A DNA stretch of 64,000 nucleotides from Iris pallida (taxonomy: Eukaryota > Streptophyta > Magnoliopsida > Asparagales > Iridaceae): NCBI GenBank assembly GCA_029216955.1, contig JANAVB010033216.1, positions 6,557,638-6,621,637 on the forward strand, in the 5' to 3' direction. The notes below the pieces were generated by a model, which searched no databases, was not told the origin of the DNA, and saw only the letters and a program-made list of their open reading frames with translations. The first letter of the stretch is position 1, and every line of letters starts with the position of its first letter. A program made the position numbers and the translations under genes. Shown here in pieces: positions 1-11,259 of this stretch.

Positions 1-2258
1 TTCCAAATCTGAAGGTACCCCCGCGTCCGGCTCGTCGTCCTCTTCGATACCGGACCACTCTCCCCACCTTTCCGCGCCGTACCCCGCAGCCGACCCGTCG
101 TGCCTGCGTCAGCGCCGGCCTTTCCACGCCGTCCCCTGCGCCGGCCTCCCGCTCGTGCGCCCAGCCAACGCGGCTCCCCGCCCGCGCGCACCAGCCAGCG
201 CGGCTCCCCCGCCCGCGCGCCCAGCCAGCGCAGCTCCCGCCCGCGCGCACTCGCCAGCGCCGGACCCCGCCGCGTGCACCAGCCCGCGTCAGCGCGCGCA
301 GTCCGCGTGTTCCGCGCGTCCGCACGTTCCGTGCGTACACCCGTGCCATTCCCGACCCCTTTGGCGTTCCGACGTTTCGTTCTGAGTCCGAGGCCTCCCC
401 TCGGTGCTCCTTCGTGCAAGCTTCTGGTAAGGTTCTGTCCCAAAAATCTTCTGTTGATTCTGTATAGAAACCTTTACATGCTTCTGCCAATTGACAGAAT
501 AAAGCTCTGTTAATTGAAATAGTTAGATTAGGATAGATGACTGTATAGTTATTTATCAGTAATAGATTATATTATGGTAACATAGTGTATATAATAGTAT
601 CATGTTAATTATAGTGATTATTAGGCTAGGAATAATTATTTGCTAGATAACCCTGTTAATTTTGTAATGAGTAAATATTAGAAGAATGATTATTAGTTAG
701 ATTATTAATAGCAGTAATTAATTGTCACTAGAAGTTATGTATATATTTTCTAAACCATTTTATACCAAAAGCTTTCAAAATAAGAATAAAGAATAAAAAA
801 TGATATTATTTCCATAAATGTATTTATTTGCTAAAATAATTAATTTCTGTAAATAAAATGGTATTTTAGTAATAATAACCGAAAATGATTTGCTGTTAAT
901 TGAATCTTAGTTGGTAAACATTGTAATTTGATAAAGTATTATTTTTGCAATTAAAAGGCTATTTTCCTTTTATTACGAAAAATGGTTAAAAATGAATTTT
1001 AAGTAAAATCGTTTCATTTGTAATGATCGGAAAATAATTTCTATATTATTAAATATATTAAAAATATTAGTTTTGGAAAATCTAGATTCCATAAAATATT
1101 AATCTCTAAGAATACTATTAAGAAGTTATTTTCTTAATATTTATTATTTCGGCGAAACATGTATTTTTATTCAAAAACGATTATTTTGTCACTTATTATT
1201 ACTTAATAAAATCTATTCTTAAATTATAATTATTTTTCACAAATAGGTTATTCCAACCTACCAGACTTAGTATTTGGTGTCGTTTCTTAGAGTTAAAACG
1301 TAGTTTCTAGTTACTAAAATCTGGTGTTACGATCTTGCAGGTTCAGATCCCTAAGACCTTAGCGGTTACCTACTTGTTGCGGCCCACGCCGAGAAAACAT
1401 CTGAGACAAGTTCATATCTTTTTCATGTCTGTGTTTTTATTTTAATAATTAAATGTATGCATCAGTTAGTTCATGTAGTGTAGTGACACTGGTTCACAGT
1501 GGATCCCTCTTGGACTCCACATCAATTTGTTGGATTGATTGATTAACTCATTGACTCGGGGATTGCTTGGGGGAGTAGTATAACGTCTGTGACCAAAGCC
1601 AAACTTCTCGATTCTCTCTCGCGCTAACCCCTACCGCACTGGGGGTTGAACCATACCGTATGCTATCGTTTTGGCCAAAACGTTAGTATACATATTGCCT
1701 CTATCCCAGCCGGTCACAGGTCATGTTATATACTCAAAACACTAGTATAGAATTGCATCATTTATGACATCAGAGACCATATTGATTGTTGTCTTTTACT
1801 ATTATTTACAAAAACTCATATCGTTTCTTAAACTGTCTCGCATTTTTTCATTTATTATTATTTTAGAAATGCTAGATGTTGAGAAAATATGTTTCTTGTT
1901 CACTCCTGACTGGAGACCCAATATTTTTAGGTGATTGCGACGAGGAGGAGCTAGCTTACAGTTCTTACTACGAGCCTGACTTGGATCCCGCAGATTTAGC
2001 TGAACCAGAACCAGGAACCCCAAAACAGATGTTGGCATAGTTCTTTCCCTTTCTTTGCTTTATCAGAACAATTGTAATAAACGAATGTTGTTGTTTTGTT
2101 AATCCTTTTCAGTTCAATTTAATAAAATAATTTTATTTTCGTTAGATATTTGTCTGTTGTGTTTCACTGCTTGATACAGCTTACTGTCGCCGTCTCACAA
2201 TGGTGCAGGCTGGACATGATCCGACTGGACCCATTATACTTTGGATCGGGTTGTGACA
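1..2258 (+). mobile_element. 3' part of an LTR, truncated by the window edge
   Basis: The segment ends in GGGTTGTGACA, the same kind of LTR terminus (GTGACA in sense) seen in the other gypsy LTRs of this window. It has the same layout: a GC-rich leader (about 60-420), then a long AT-rich tract, then a mixed 3' part. No primer-binding site follows position 2258, so it is probably a solo LTR or the downstream LTR of a plus-strand element lying mostly to the left. The 5' end and the target duplication cannot be seen. Open frames at 100-513 are compositional. Confidence 0.5.
130..310. repeat. GC-rich imperfect direct repeats in the LTR leader
   Basis: Short repeats built on CGCGC(A/C)CCAGCCAGCGC with CGGCTCCC spacers recur at roughly 25-45 bp intervals. 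They explain the Pro/Arg/Ser/Ala-rich open frames here, which I do not regard as protein-coding. Confidence 0.5.
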
Positions 2259-4178
2259 AGTATCGACCGTTACTACAAACTATGAAAGGAATACACACGT
2301 TAGTAGTTTTAATTTTTTACTTATCTTAATTAAACTCTTTAATTACTTGATACAAGATTTTAGTGTTAGTAGTTCTTTTTAATTTAGGCTTAAATTGTTA
2401 TCGTGTTATACTATTAGTTAGTTTTAGGCCATTTACTACACAGAGAAATTAGAATTAGACAAAACATGTAGGGCTAGTTTGGATTATTACATTTTATCCT
2501 CGTTTGCTCAAATGTCCATTTTTCGGAACGCTCGTTAGCATTTCAAAAACGTCCAATTGAGCCTCCAAAATGAATAGTCTGTTTGGCAGAACGCCCGTAC
2601 AAAACACAAGTCGATGGCTTCCCTATTGCTTTTGGCCCCAAACGGATTTCCGAATGAAACTTAACTTCAATCCAAAGTAGCCTTTAGTATATATATATAT
2701 AATATAATATAATATATATTTATTGAACACCCGACATTTTAAAATGTCTCCGAGATCCGTATTTCAAAATCCAAATCGATATGAATCCGACATCCAACAT
2801 CTACAACCTTGTTAGGTAGCCTGCAAGAGCAGGGATATCCAGATAAAGAACCCCAGGATGTCACTATGGTTCATTTGTTCCTACGGCAACGTCTACAAAA
2901 TAACTGCAGAAGAAATATATTGTTGGCAGAGTAAGTCTACTAATTATGGTTGGTGACAACAATGTAGAACGTAGTCATAATTATGGTTGGTGACAACAAT
3001 GGACCAAATCATCTAGGTGCGGCCAAGAATAACATAAAAAAAGAAGCTCAGTCCATCATGACACTCAAGGGCATGGATAAGATATTGTAGCAATTACTGC
3101 AACGGACAATCATGGGCATGCAGATATGCGAGTTCTGAAACATCAAGATGTTCTTTTTGGTGATCCCACCCCTCCCATAAATACATCATCCATGAAAGGG
3201 ACTGCCAGAGATTGACATATCTCAAAGAAAAAAGGCTAAGAAATTTCGCCAATGAAAGATCTAAATGTGTTACTAACAATGGTATTGAAGTCCTAAGAAC
3301 AAAACAATCGAACTGCAATAAAGGTCATCAAAGGTGCAGTAGGAATAAGGGCAGAGAGAACCATCCAGTATGAGGACGGAGGCATAAGGCAACAGGCCTA
3401 CATCTTATACTAGTGATAATAGTAATAGGCTTGACATTGAGAAGGCTGTAGTAAAGAAGGCTCTGATTGTTACAACTTATTTCAGGGCAACATAAGTCCA
3501 TAAACTGCCGCTAGTGGTTGGACTAGAAAAAATGAATATGACCTAATGAAAATCGACTCCTGCACAATAGAAGTCAAAAAAATGGAACCATCAAAACAGG
3601 AACTTCAAACTAGTACACAATCTGAGGTGTTGGATTCAAGGTCACGCTAGGATCTCAACCCCAACCTTCTGTCTATATCACGTATCACGAGCTCTCAAGC
3701 CACAATACCAAGAAAGAAATTTTGATAGTTATAAATGTCTGTGTTTGTTCATGCAATTTGTTCAAGCCTCAAGTTATAGGATTCATTTGTGTCCCAAACA
3801 GGGTCGATTCTCTAGGTATTAGCCAATCAATAGTGGCAATGCCTTGACGGGGAACAATATGCCCAAGAAGTTTGTCTTCTCAAAGTTTGGAGCAACATGA
3901 GAAGTGATATAACAAGGGAAATAGAAAGTTGCTACCCTAAACTATTAAAATTAGAAAATTGTAAATCAGGAAAAGTTCAAGGTATTTGGTTGTTAATTAC
4001 ACAATAGTTTTGGGTAATGACTAGCTATTTTTTAAGGTAGCAACTTGCAAATTAGGAAAAGTACAACGTGTTTGGTTGCAAATTAGCTTTGAATTATTTA
4101 GCCCCTATCGAGATCCTTTGATGGGCAGAGCTCAACGGTTTACTCGAGAAACATCCATGTTCTCTCATGGTATACTAA
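2259..4178. other. Intergenic DNA, mostly unassigned
   Basis: No gene is recognised on either strand. It contains one MITE-like element (2471-2687), a short AT microsatellite near 2690-2720, and a 20-bp direct repeat (about 2940-2960 and 2980-3000, core GGTTGGTGACAACAATG). Another short direct repeat is at about 3960-3995 and 4047-4082. The 74-residue minus-strand open frame at 3094-3318 resembles no family I know. Confidence 0.4.
2471..2687. mobile_element. Candidate MITE with short terminal inverted repeats
   Basis: The left end reads GGGCTAGTTTGGATT and the right end, read on the other strand, AGGCTACTTTGGATT, giving about 15 bp of imperfect terminal inverted repeat around a 217-bp non-coding core. 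GGGC..TTTGG ends are common in plant MITEs. No unambiguous target duplication was found. Confidence 0.4.
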
Positions 4179-4395
4179 TGTTGGATTGTATCTCGTTACC
4201 GGTTGAGCCCTAAAAAGGGGCGACAATTGAGTTGGTAATTTAGTCCCACATCGGATAGGAGGTGGGATCATGAGGTATAGATAATTGGGATTGGTTTAGG
4301 TCTTACATGGAAATTCCCTTTTAAGGCATATGGGTCCAGTCCAATATCGCACCTCATCGACCAACTCTGGTTCGGGTCACACCGCGTCCCCAACA
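4179..4395. mobile_element. Candidate small solo LTR (TRIM-like)
   Basis: A 217-bp block starts TGTTGGATTG and ends GTCCCCAACA, the TGTTGG...CCAACA ends typical of small LTRs. It contains TAGTCCCACATCGG followed about 22 bp later by TATAGATA. Flanks are ..ACTAA and ATTAA.., so a 5-bp duplication is at best imperfect. A degraded LTR of a TRIM or copia element is the best reading. Confidence 0.4.
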
Positions 4396-4939
4396 ATTAA
4401 AACATGAAATCCATGTCCACCTCCTTATCTAATCTAATTATCATTTATAATCTACAAAACTTGCTTGCCCCTTTAGCTATGTGCTAGCATATCAGGTGAT
4501 TCGTGTACGAATTTAACCATGGGCTCGGCCGCAGTGATCGAGAATTAGTAACTAGTTGTAAATGACGGCCTCCATGTTAGATGGACACGAATACAACACA
4601 GAATAATACAGATATGATCATAGGACATGACATAAAAAAAATGGCATGACCTAGTGTACTTTGAGCTTCTGTGTCGTGCCTGACACGCAGTAACACAGAC
4701 GCAGGGTTGGCCAAAGATGTTAATAATTAGTATAGACTTGTTGTGAACCCTAGCCAACCATTTTGGCAATTGAATCAATATCATGACGATGATGATGGTA
4801 ACAACCCGAAATTAATGCGTTATTAAAAGGGAGAGACCCAAATCAAGATTCCATCTCTAATCATAAAGAAGAGTACGGAAAGTAATCATCGTTGTTTAAT
4901 AATAATGGAAATAAACATGTTTGCTGCTGCTTTGTTCAC

Positions 4940-5030
4940 CTGTAAGAATGCTTAGGAAGAGTAGAGAGGCGAGCAAGAGCCGAGGAAGAGAGTCCGACAA
5001 ATAGAAAAGAAATCGGCTCGGTTTCTCCAT
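4940..5030 (-). other. Possible first coding exon with a hydrophobic N-terminus
   Basis: On the minus strand an ATG at 5030 opens about 30 residues that become strongly hydrophobic (Leu/Phe/Ser-rich, like a signal peptide). It runs into CTTACAG|GTGAAC, a plausible splice donor at 4939. The MITE cluster begins only about 120 bp upstream. I found no convincing downstream exon between 2300 and 4900, so this may be chance or a gene remnant. No family is recognised. Confidence 0.2.
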
Positions 5031-5152
5031 ATCGATTAGACTTGCAGGAGAAACAATCAGGGGGAGATAGATGATCGCGGATTATACTTTTGCGTGAGTT
5101 ACCGGAACTCGTGGAGTTTAGAGGAAGTCGGTTCTCAACTACTTTCAGGCTA

Positions 5153-6262
5153 AGAGCATCTCCAACCCTACTGTGACTTTGGAAAAAAGTTAATTCCACA
5201 TAGGAATGACAAAATTTTATTCAAAAGTTCTTCTCCAATGCAATTGTCAAGTCAATTGTAAAGCTTATGCGGCAAAAATTAAAGAAGACATTGTGAAGTT
5301 GATTGTCTTGTTCTAGACAATGCACTTGACAATGTCTTCTCTTCCATGTCATTAATTATGAATAAACAATATTAGAAAAAAGAAAGAAGATGAGTACTTG
5401 CCTTAAAAGTTGTCTTGGAAGTTGAAAAAAAAATATACTTTTTATTGCCTTCTCAATACTTTTGCATTGGAGAGAGTTTTTCTATCTCATTGTCTTTTGA
5501 GATATAATTTTGCCACATAAACAAGACATTGTCTTGTGGCTCATGCCACATAGGAGCCACCTAACTCACAACACTTAACAAGACAATAGGGTTGGAGATG
5601 CTCTAAGTATTGTGAGTCTTAGGTGGCTCCTATATGGCATGAGCCACAAGACAATGTCTTGTTTATGTGGCAAAATTACATCTCAAAAGACAATCAGATA
5701 GAAAAACTCTCTCCAATGCAAAAGTATTGAGGAGACAATAAAAATTATTTTTTCCAACTTCCAAGGCAACTCCTCCACTTCTTCAACTTTTTTATAAATA
5801 TTTCTATTCATAATTGATGATGTGGAGACAAAGTCATTGTGAAGTGCATTGTCTAGATCTAGACAACCAACTTCACATTCTCCTTGTCATGTCAACTTCA
5901 TGTTTTATTCTACATTTGCATTGGAGAAGAATTTTTGGAACGAAAGTTTGTCATTCCTATGTGGCAACTATTTTTACTAAACTCGCAATAGGGTTGGAGA
6001 TGCTCTCACAATGACTTTGTCTTCACATCATCAATTATGAATAGAAATATTTATAAAAAAGTGAAGAAGTGGAGGAGTTGTCTTGGAAGTTGGAAAAATT
6101 ATTTTTTATTGTCTTATCAATACTTTTGCATTGAAGAACACTTTTTTTATCTTATTGTCTTGTGTGAATATCATCTTGCCACATAGGAAAGACATTGTCT
6201 TGTGGCTCATGCCACATAGGAATCACAACACAAAACAAGACAATAGGGTTGGAGTTGCTCTA
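5153..6262. mobile_element. Cluster of three related MITEs in alternating orientation (foldback)
   Basis: The first copy (5153-5604) has perfect 18-bp inverted ends AGAGCATCTCCAACCCTA, a well-known plant MITE terminus. The next segment (5605-6006) is in inverted orientation to the right half of the first and ends in the same terminus; a third piece (6007-6262) is inverted again and ends TAGGGTTGGAGTTGCTCT. The arms 5425-5600 and 5605-5790 are near-identical over about 140 bp, and 5735-5850 pairs with 6007-6110. No coding capacity. Confidence 0.75.
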
Positions 6263-6419
6263 ATGGAGTTTTTGTATTCCTAAGAATCCATTTTATGTCC
6301 AGTGTTTAGTAGCTCATGTGAAAAGTAGCACGGACACCAGGTGGAACAGACAAGTTTGTGGATTGTAATTAAAAATAATAATAACAATTTTCTATTCCTT
6401 TACATGCGAAAGGAATTCA

Positions 6420-6930
6420 ACACTTCCATATAAATGCTTGGCTATGTTGGGAATATGTAGCCCAGTTAGTTTTTTTTTTTTTTTAATTTCCATGTTTGGT
6501 TTACACATGATAGGAATCTTAATTTGTTTAGTTTCCATAAATATCCTTTTATTGATCAAATTTTTAATTTTTTTTGTTTGGTTCAAGAATGTGAATCTTA
6601 ATTTGTTTAGTTTTCATAAATACCCTTTTATTAATTTCATTATGCTACTATTACCTAAATTCACATGTTTGGAATATAAGCTACAATTTTGAAAGTAAAA
6701 GAGGATATTATCGTCCAAACAAAATATCCAAATAATAATTCTAGGAAAGTAAAACTATTCCCAATAGGGCATGGGAATAGATTTTCCATAACAATGGGAA
6801 TATGAAGCCCCTCTTATTCTCTCATAATTTTCAATCATAGACATACCAAACATGGGTAAGAAAATCAAAACTCATTCCCAAGCCTCCAAAAACTTGAACC
6901 AAAACGCTCGCCACTAACAGGGGAAAGTGG
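6420..6930. repeat. AT-rich MITE-like segment with an internal direct repeat
   Basis: GAATCTTAATTTGTTTAGTTT followed by CATAAATA(T/C)CCTTTTATT occurs twice, at about 6510-6560 and 6590-6635. GGGAATATG(T/A)AGCCC blocks lie near both edges (6450 and 6798). It looks like a degraded non-autonomous DNA element, but the ends could not be fixed. Confidence 0.35.
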
Positions 6931-7181
6931 TTTGCTACCCACCCAAGGATTCATTTTTTGCTTGGAAATTGTTTGGTAACGGTTATGAGGTGTTTTTAAA
7001 GTATCCGTCATGAAAAGTCCAACTTTGAATGGTTGTAAGTAACAAATTTTAAATTAGCTCAATACATGCTTGATAATTCATTAATGGTCGGTTTTGAAAA
7101 TTTTTTGCAAGAAAAATGACATATATATATCCATATATAAACAAAAGCTCTACCAAAGTTTCATTCCTAATGCCGAAGTCC

Positions 7182-7186
7182 CCTTG
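7182..7186. repeat. Target-site duplication of E1, left copy (CCTTG)
   Basis: CCTTG directly precedes the LTR terminus TGTCACGACC and is repeated directly after the far LTR terminus GGGCTTACA. Confidence 0.9.
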
Positions 7187-8166
7187 TGTCACGACCCGCT
7201 ACCCAAATTGTTGGGCCAGGCCGAGTCATGTCCAGCCTACGTTTGATATAAAATGTAGTAAGCTGTTCTAAAGACAACAGGATAAGACTAAAATGTGCTA
7301 ACAGTTCTATAAGTGAATAAAAGTTATAAATGCTCCAAACACAAAAGTCGTATCATATAGTAAAATGTCCAAAGTACAAGTCTGAAATGTAAAACTGGAT
7401 ACATGTCCAGTTACAAAATATGTAGCCTAATACATGACTACTCTCAAAAGTCTAAAAACAAAAGACAACTAGGCGAGGTTCCCCGCAGGAATCCTCGTAA
7501 AGCAGAGCCGGTCCTCGGCAGTATCTCCATAATATGTGTCGTAGAGTAACTCCTCCTCAGTAAGGACACCTACAACGTTATCCTGTCAGGACGGGAGCAA
7601 GTACTGAATCTAGCAAACTAGCATATGAAACATGGAAATGAACATAAGAGAAAATAACTGGAAACATGGCATCACATAGTCTATCATGGCAAGGACACAT
7701 ATGTCATAGAGACAGATGTATATGTAATGTTTAAAACTGTAGCAGGTACGTGATCGTCAATAGGTGTAAAATGTACTGTGGTACAAGTATATAAAATGTA
7801 CTTTCGTACAAGTAAAACAAGCGACAGATGTACATACGTACAAATACAGCTGGTGCGCCTACGATAAGGTATACATATGAAATGTCAACCTTGCTCGGTA
7901 CGTACGTACGAGTAAGGGAGCATGATCACGTACGCTACTAACAGTTTCCCCATAACCCATATTCTAATCATGTGAGAGATACATAAAAACTGTTCTAAGC
8001 ATGGTAGTAATGGAAAGTACAACATGTGATATTTTAACTTGCTACCCCAAGGATCAGTATTTAACATGGTTGGATTAGCAGTTCATTTATGTAACAGTAT
8101 GTAAAGTTTGTAGAAAGTACTTGTCTCTAGCAAAGCAAAGCAAAGCAAAGCAAAACAAGCTGCGAT

Positions 8167-8171
8167 AAAAG
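8167..8171. repeat. Target-site duplication of the gag-only array (AAAAG), left
   Basis: AAAAG precedes TGTAATGCC here and follows GGCGTGACA at 19823-19827. The empty site in the other E1 LTR has a single AAAAG. Confidence 0.9.
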
Positions 8172-8855
8172 TGTAATGCCTGTGGTTCGTATTACGTATT
8201 TCTGGAAAACGTGTACGTATTTATTCTTGTATTGCATGATTCCTTGTTTAGTTTTCTTCATGGCTTGGCTTGGTTTATTCTTGGCCCGGGTTGGCTTGGT
8301 TCGGTTGGGATTATTTTGGTTCATCATGAACCATGGATAAACCCCCTACCTACCACCACCTTTGATATTTATTGCAATTTCTTCTTTCTCTCTCTTCATT
8401 ACTCATCTTCGTCTTCCATTTATTCCCTTCACCTACCAGAGAGAGAGAGAGAGAGAGGTCTAGGCAAGTGCACCTTGCCACCACTTGAGAGCCACTTTTT
8501 ATTTGTCCATTAGCTAGATTAGGCCATAGTGATCAACATTAGAACTTGACATTTTGCGATTTTGAGTCTCCATTGTTCTAGATCTAAGTTTCTTCTATTT
8601 TTGGTTTTGCATAGCTTTGATCTATTTAAGTTGTATTTTTATGGGTTTTGATGTTCTTATGTTGGAGAGGATTGAATTTCACCCAAGATAGAACTTTGCA
8701 AAGTTGGATTTGGACTTGTTTTGACCAAGTTATGGACTTTTGAAGCTTTGGGTTCAACCATGGAGTTCTTGCTGTTTGGAGAAGACAGTGAGCAGTGCAC
8801 GAGCTTTTTAGCTTGTGCCACTGAGTTGCGCGCGCTCTTTAGCGCAGCGCAGTCC

Positions 8856-9170
8856 CCATACGCTGCCTTTTGGGAGCGTATGTCTCGCATACGCTCGCTT
8901 GCTTGACAAGGAGTCGTATGGAGCCCATACGCTGCCTTTTGGGAGCGTATGTCTCGCATACGCTCGCTTGCTTGACAAGGAGTCATATGGAGCCCATACG
9001 CTGGCTTTTGGGAGCGTATGTCTCGCATACGCTCGCTTGCTTGACAAGGAGTCGTATGGAGCCCATACGCTGGCTTTTGGGAGCGTATGTCTCGCATACG
9101 CTTGCTTGCTTGACAAGGAGTCGTATGGAGTCCATGCGCTGCCTTTTGGAAGCGTATGACTTGCATATGC
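8856..9170. repeat. 69-bp tandem array with paired hairpins, LTR 1 (4 units plus a diverged fifth)
   Basis: Units start at 8856, 8925, 8994 and 9063; a diverged partial unit starts at 9132. Each has two palindromes sharing CGTATG: GAGCGTATG-TCTCG-CATACGCTC (perfect 9-bp arms) and CGTATGG-AGC-CCATACG (perfect 7-bp arms). Single-base variants (CTGCC/CTGGC, CGTATG/CATATG) mark units. Confidence 0.95.
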
Positions 9171-9431
9171 CTGACCTGAGCGTATCCTGACCTGAGCGTA
9201 TCCTGACCTGAGCGTATGACTTTGGCACTGAGCGTATGGCCTTTGGCAGACTTGGTCTTATGTCAGCGTGTTAGTTTGGTTATATTTTCCTTAAGCTTGG
9301 CTCTTCTATAGCCCTGTATATTGATATTTTATTTGATATTTTACGTCCATTTTATATCCTTACGCCTTTTATCCTGAACTTGATAATCACGAATTGATTG
9401 GCATGATTGAAATGACAATTGTACATGAATT

Positions 9432-9590
9432 GATAGTGACCCTTAGTGGTGCGCTCCTGACAAGTAACCTGACTTGACACGATAGTGACCCGTGGTGGTG
9501 CACTCCTGACATGATTAACCTGACATGACTTGATAGTGGCCCGTCGTGGCGCACTCCTGACTAGCACTCTTGATATGATAAACCTGACAC
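9432..9590. repeat. Second tandem block in the LTR, about 51-59 bp units
   Basis: GATAGTG(A/G)CCC followed by GTGG(T/C)G and GCACTCCTGAC recurs three times, at about 9432, 9481 and 9530, each followed by an AACCTGACATGAC-like tail. It is present in all three LTRs (about 13854-14010 and 18237-18395). No function is evident. Confidence 0.7.
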
Positions 9591-11026
9591 GATATTTCTC
9601 GAAATGCTGTTGCGACGGCTACCTGACATGACATGACCTGTATAATGACCTGGACACCGTGGGCGATTGTGCTTGTACAAATAAACCAGTCCTGTCTTAC
9701 ATCATGTCTAGGACAGGGACTCCTGAGTACCACGGTCAGGAGTACCTACTGAAATGGACTAAGGCTAACAACTAGAATAAATTCAGTAGTCATGAAGAGA
9801 TTTCCCAGCTACAGGCAATCCCGTTATCTGGGCGCCCCACTTGGGATCTGTAGCCTGCCGTCGAGTAGGGCACATTTCCAGCACACTGTCATGTGTTGTA
9901 CCCTCTAAGTCACCAAAGGGTACATGCATTTCCTGGACGATGTACCCACTTGAATTCAATCCCTGATTGCGTCCGGATAGCCTGGATGGTCTGCAGGGCT
10001 TGCGGCTGTGGAATAATCTCACTGCATCTTGCTAGTAATTAGACCTGTGATAACCCTAGTTAGTTAACTATAAAGCCGTACTCTTTGCTTGGCCGTGATT
10101 GATTGGATGGAGTCTAGTCCAGCTTGTCTCGTCCCGATCCTGTATAAGGTTATGACATGACATGATTACTCGTGCTTTACTTTAATTTAATATCAAGATT
10201 GTTACATATCCTGAATACTTTTTTTATCTTGTCGATAAATGGTGAGAATTCCAAGTTCTGTTCAGACGAAGGGTTACAACCCCGGTCCTTGTTTGGTTTA
10301 CGGGTTGTAACCTGGTTATCTGAATAGTCCCATGGTTATCTCATCGTATATCATCCTGCCATGCTTTTCTTAAAATTACTGTCTTTTATTATGTAATTAT
10401 ACTCTTGTGCTGATTGTTGGTTTTAGTTCTTAAGTGAAGCTTCCTTTGTGGCACTTGCTCTTTCTGGGGTCTGACCCAGCTGGTTTTGTATGGCCAGATA
10501 CCAGAGCAGCTCCAGAGGATCTACCGGTTTTCCAGCCCGATGGTGAACACCAGGCGTAACCAGGGCAACGAGTGGGTTTATTTTTGCTCTCCCACTCTAT
10601 TGTAAAATTATTTTTTTGAGGCGTTTAGCCGCCGAGCAAGTGTTAGCTCGGGTACATTTTACTTACTGTCTGCCTACGGGCTGTAACATGATTGGCAACC
10701 TAGGGTTGATCATGTATGACTAAAACTCTTGCTAGTCCTCACATTTTGTAACGACTAGCTTCATGATCAGCTGAATATGTAATGTTTGGGACGCCTTACT
10801 ATTGTATATTTGGTGATCTTACATCTTATAACATTTATCTACTTACTTGTGATTGAGACAATAGGCTATTTTATGACCTTAAGAGACTGATGGATTGTAG
10901 TGAAACCCTCACATATCTAGACAGCCGTGACCGTATAGCGGTGTGGATTCCATACCGTTATACGTAGCTGGCTATGTCTGCCCCCGCTCTCCAGTATTCT
11001 GGTTCTGGGGCGTGACATGGTTTAAG

Positions 11027-11043
11027 TGGTGGCCCATGCAGGT
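11027..11043 (+). promoter_or_regulatory. Primer-binding site matching tRNA-Ile(AAU)
   Basis: TGGTGGCCCATGCAGGT begins 9 bp after the LTR end. Its complement, ACCTGCATGGGCCACCA, is what I recall as the 3' end of plant tRNA-Ile(AAU) with added CCA. The usual initiator tRNA-Met site TGGTATCAGAGC is absent. The match rests on memory of the tRNA sequence. Confidence 0.75.
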
Positions 11044-11259
11044 CTTGTAAATCAAGATATACGAGGGTTTACCGAATAGATGTCTCAACCAGTACTCGCC
11101 CTTGATCTCTGCTCGTATCCTCTTGATTCCTGAAAATTCTTGTCCTGATCACATGCTTGTAATCGTTGATCTGTCCTGGTCCTTCCTTATTGTTCCCATG
11201 TCGTCTTCTTCAGCGTCATTGTTCGTGGTCCTACCGACCAGCAAGACGGATCACCTCCC

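Larger units (their letters stand above)
8172..11017 (+). repeat. LTR 1 of the gag-only array (2846 bp)
   Basis: It begins TGTAATGCC and ends GGGGCGTGACA. It holds a pyrimidine/GA microsatellite near 8437-8456, a 69-bp tandem array (8856-9170), a second tandem block (about 9432-9590) and a long unique 3' part. Open frames of 60-170 residues in several phases come from the 69-bp repeat, a multiple of three. It is nearly identical to LTRs 2 and 3. Confidence 0.92.

Noticed and set aside
100..513. 137-residue Pro/Arg/Ser frame
   Set aside because: It is a GC-rich LTR leader with short repeats; an overlapping second frame is equally open.
4936..5199. 87-residue minus-strand frame in this phase
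   Set aside because: Its start lies in the MITE terminus; only the other-phase exon candidate at 4940-5030 was kept, at low confidence.
8856..9170. CRISPR-like array
   Set aside because: Regular 69-bp units without unique spacers, inside plant LTRs: a minisatellite, not CRISPR.
8657..9228. Open frames of 60-170 residues in many phases (also at 13095-13650 and 17531-18033)
   Set aside because: They arise from the 69-bp tandem repeat, whose length is divisible by three, and run on both strands; no protein family fits.
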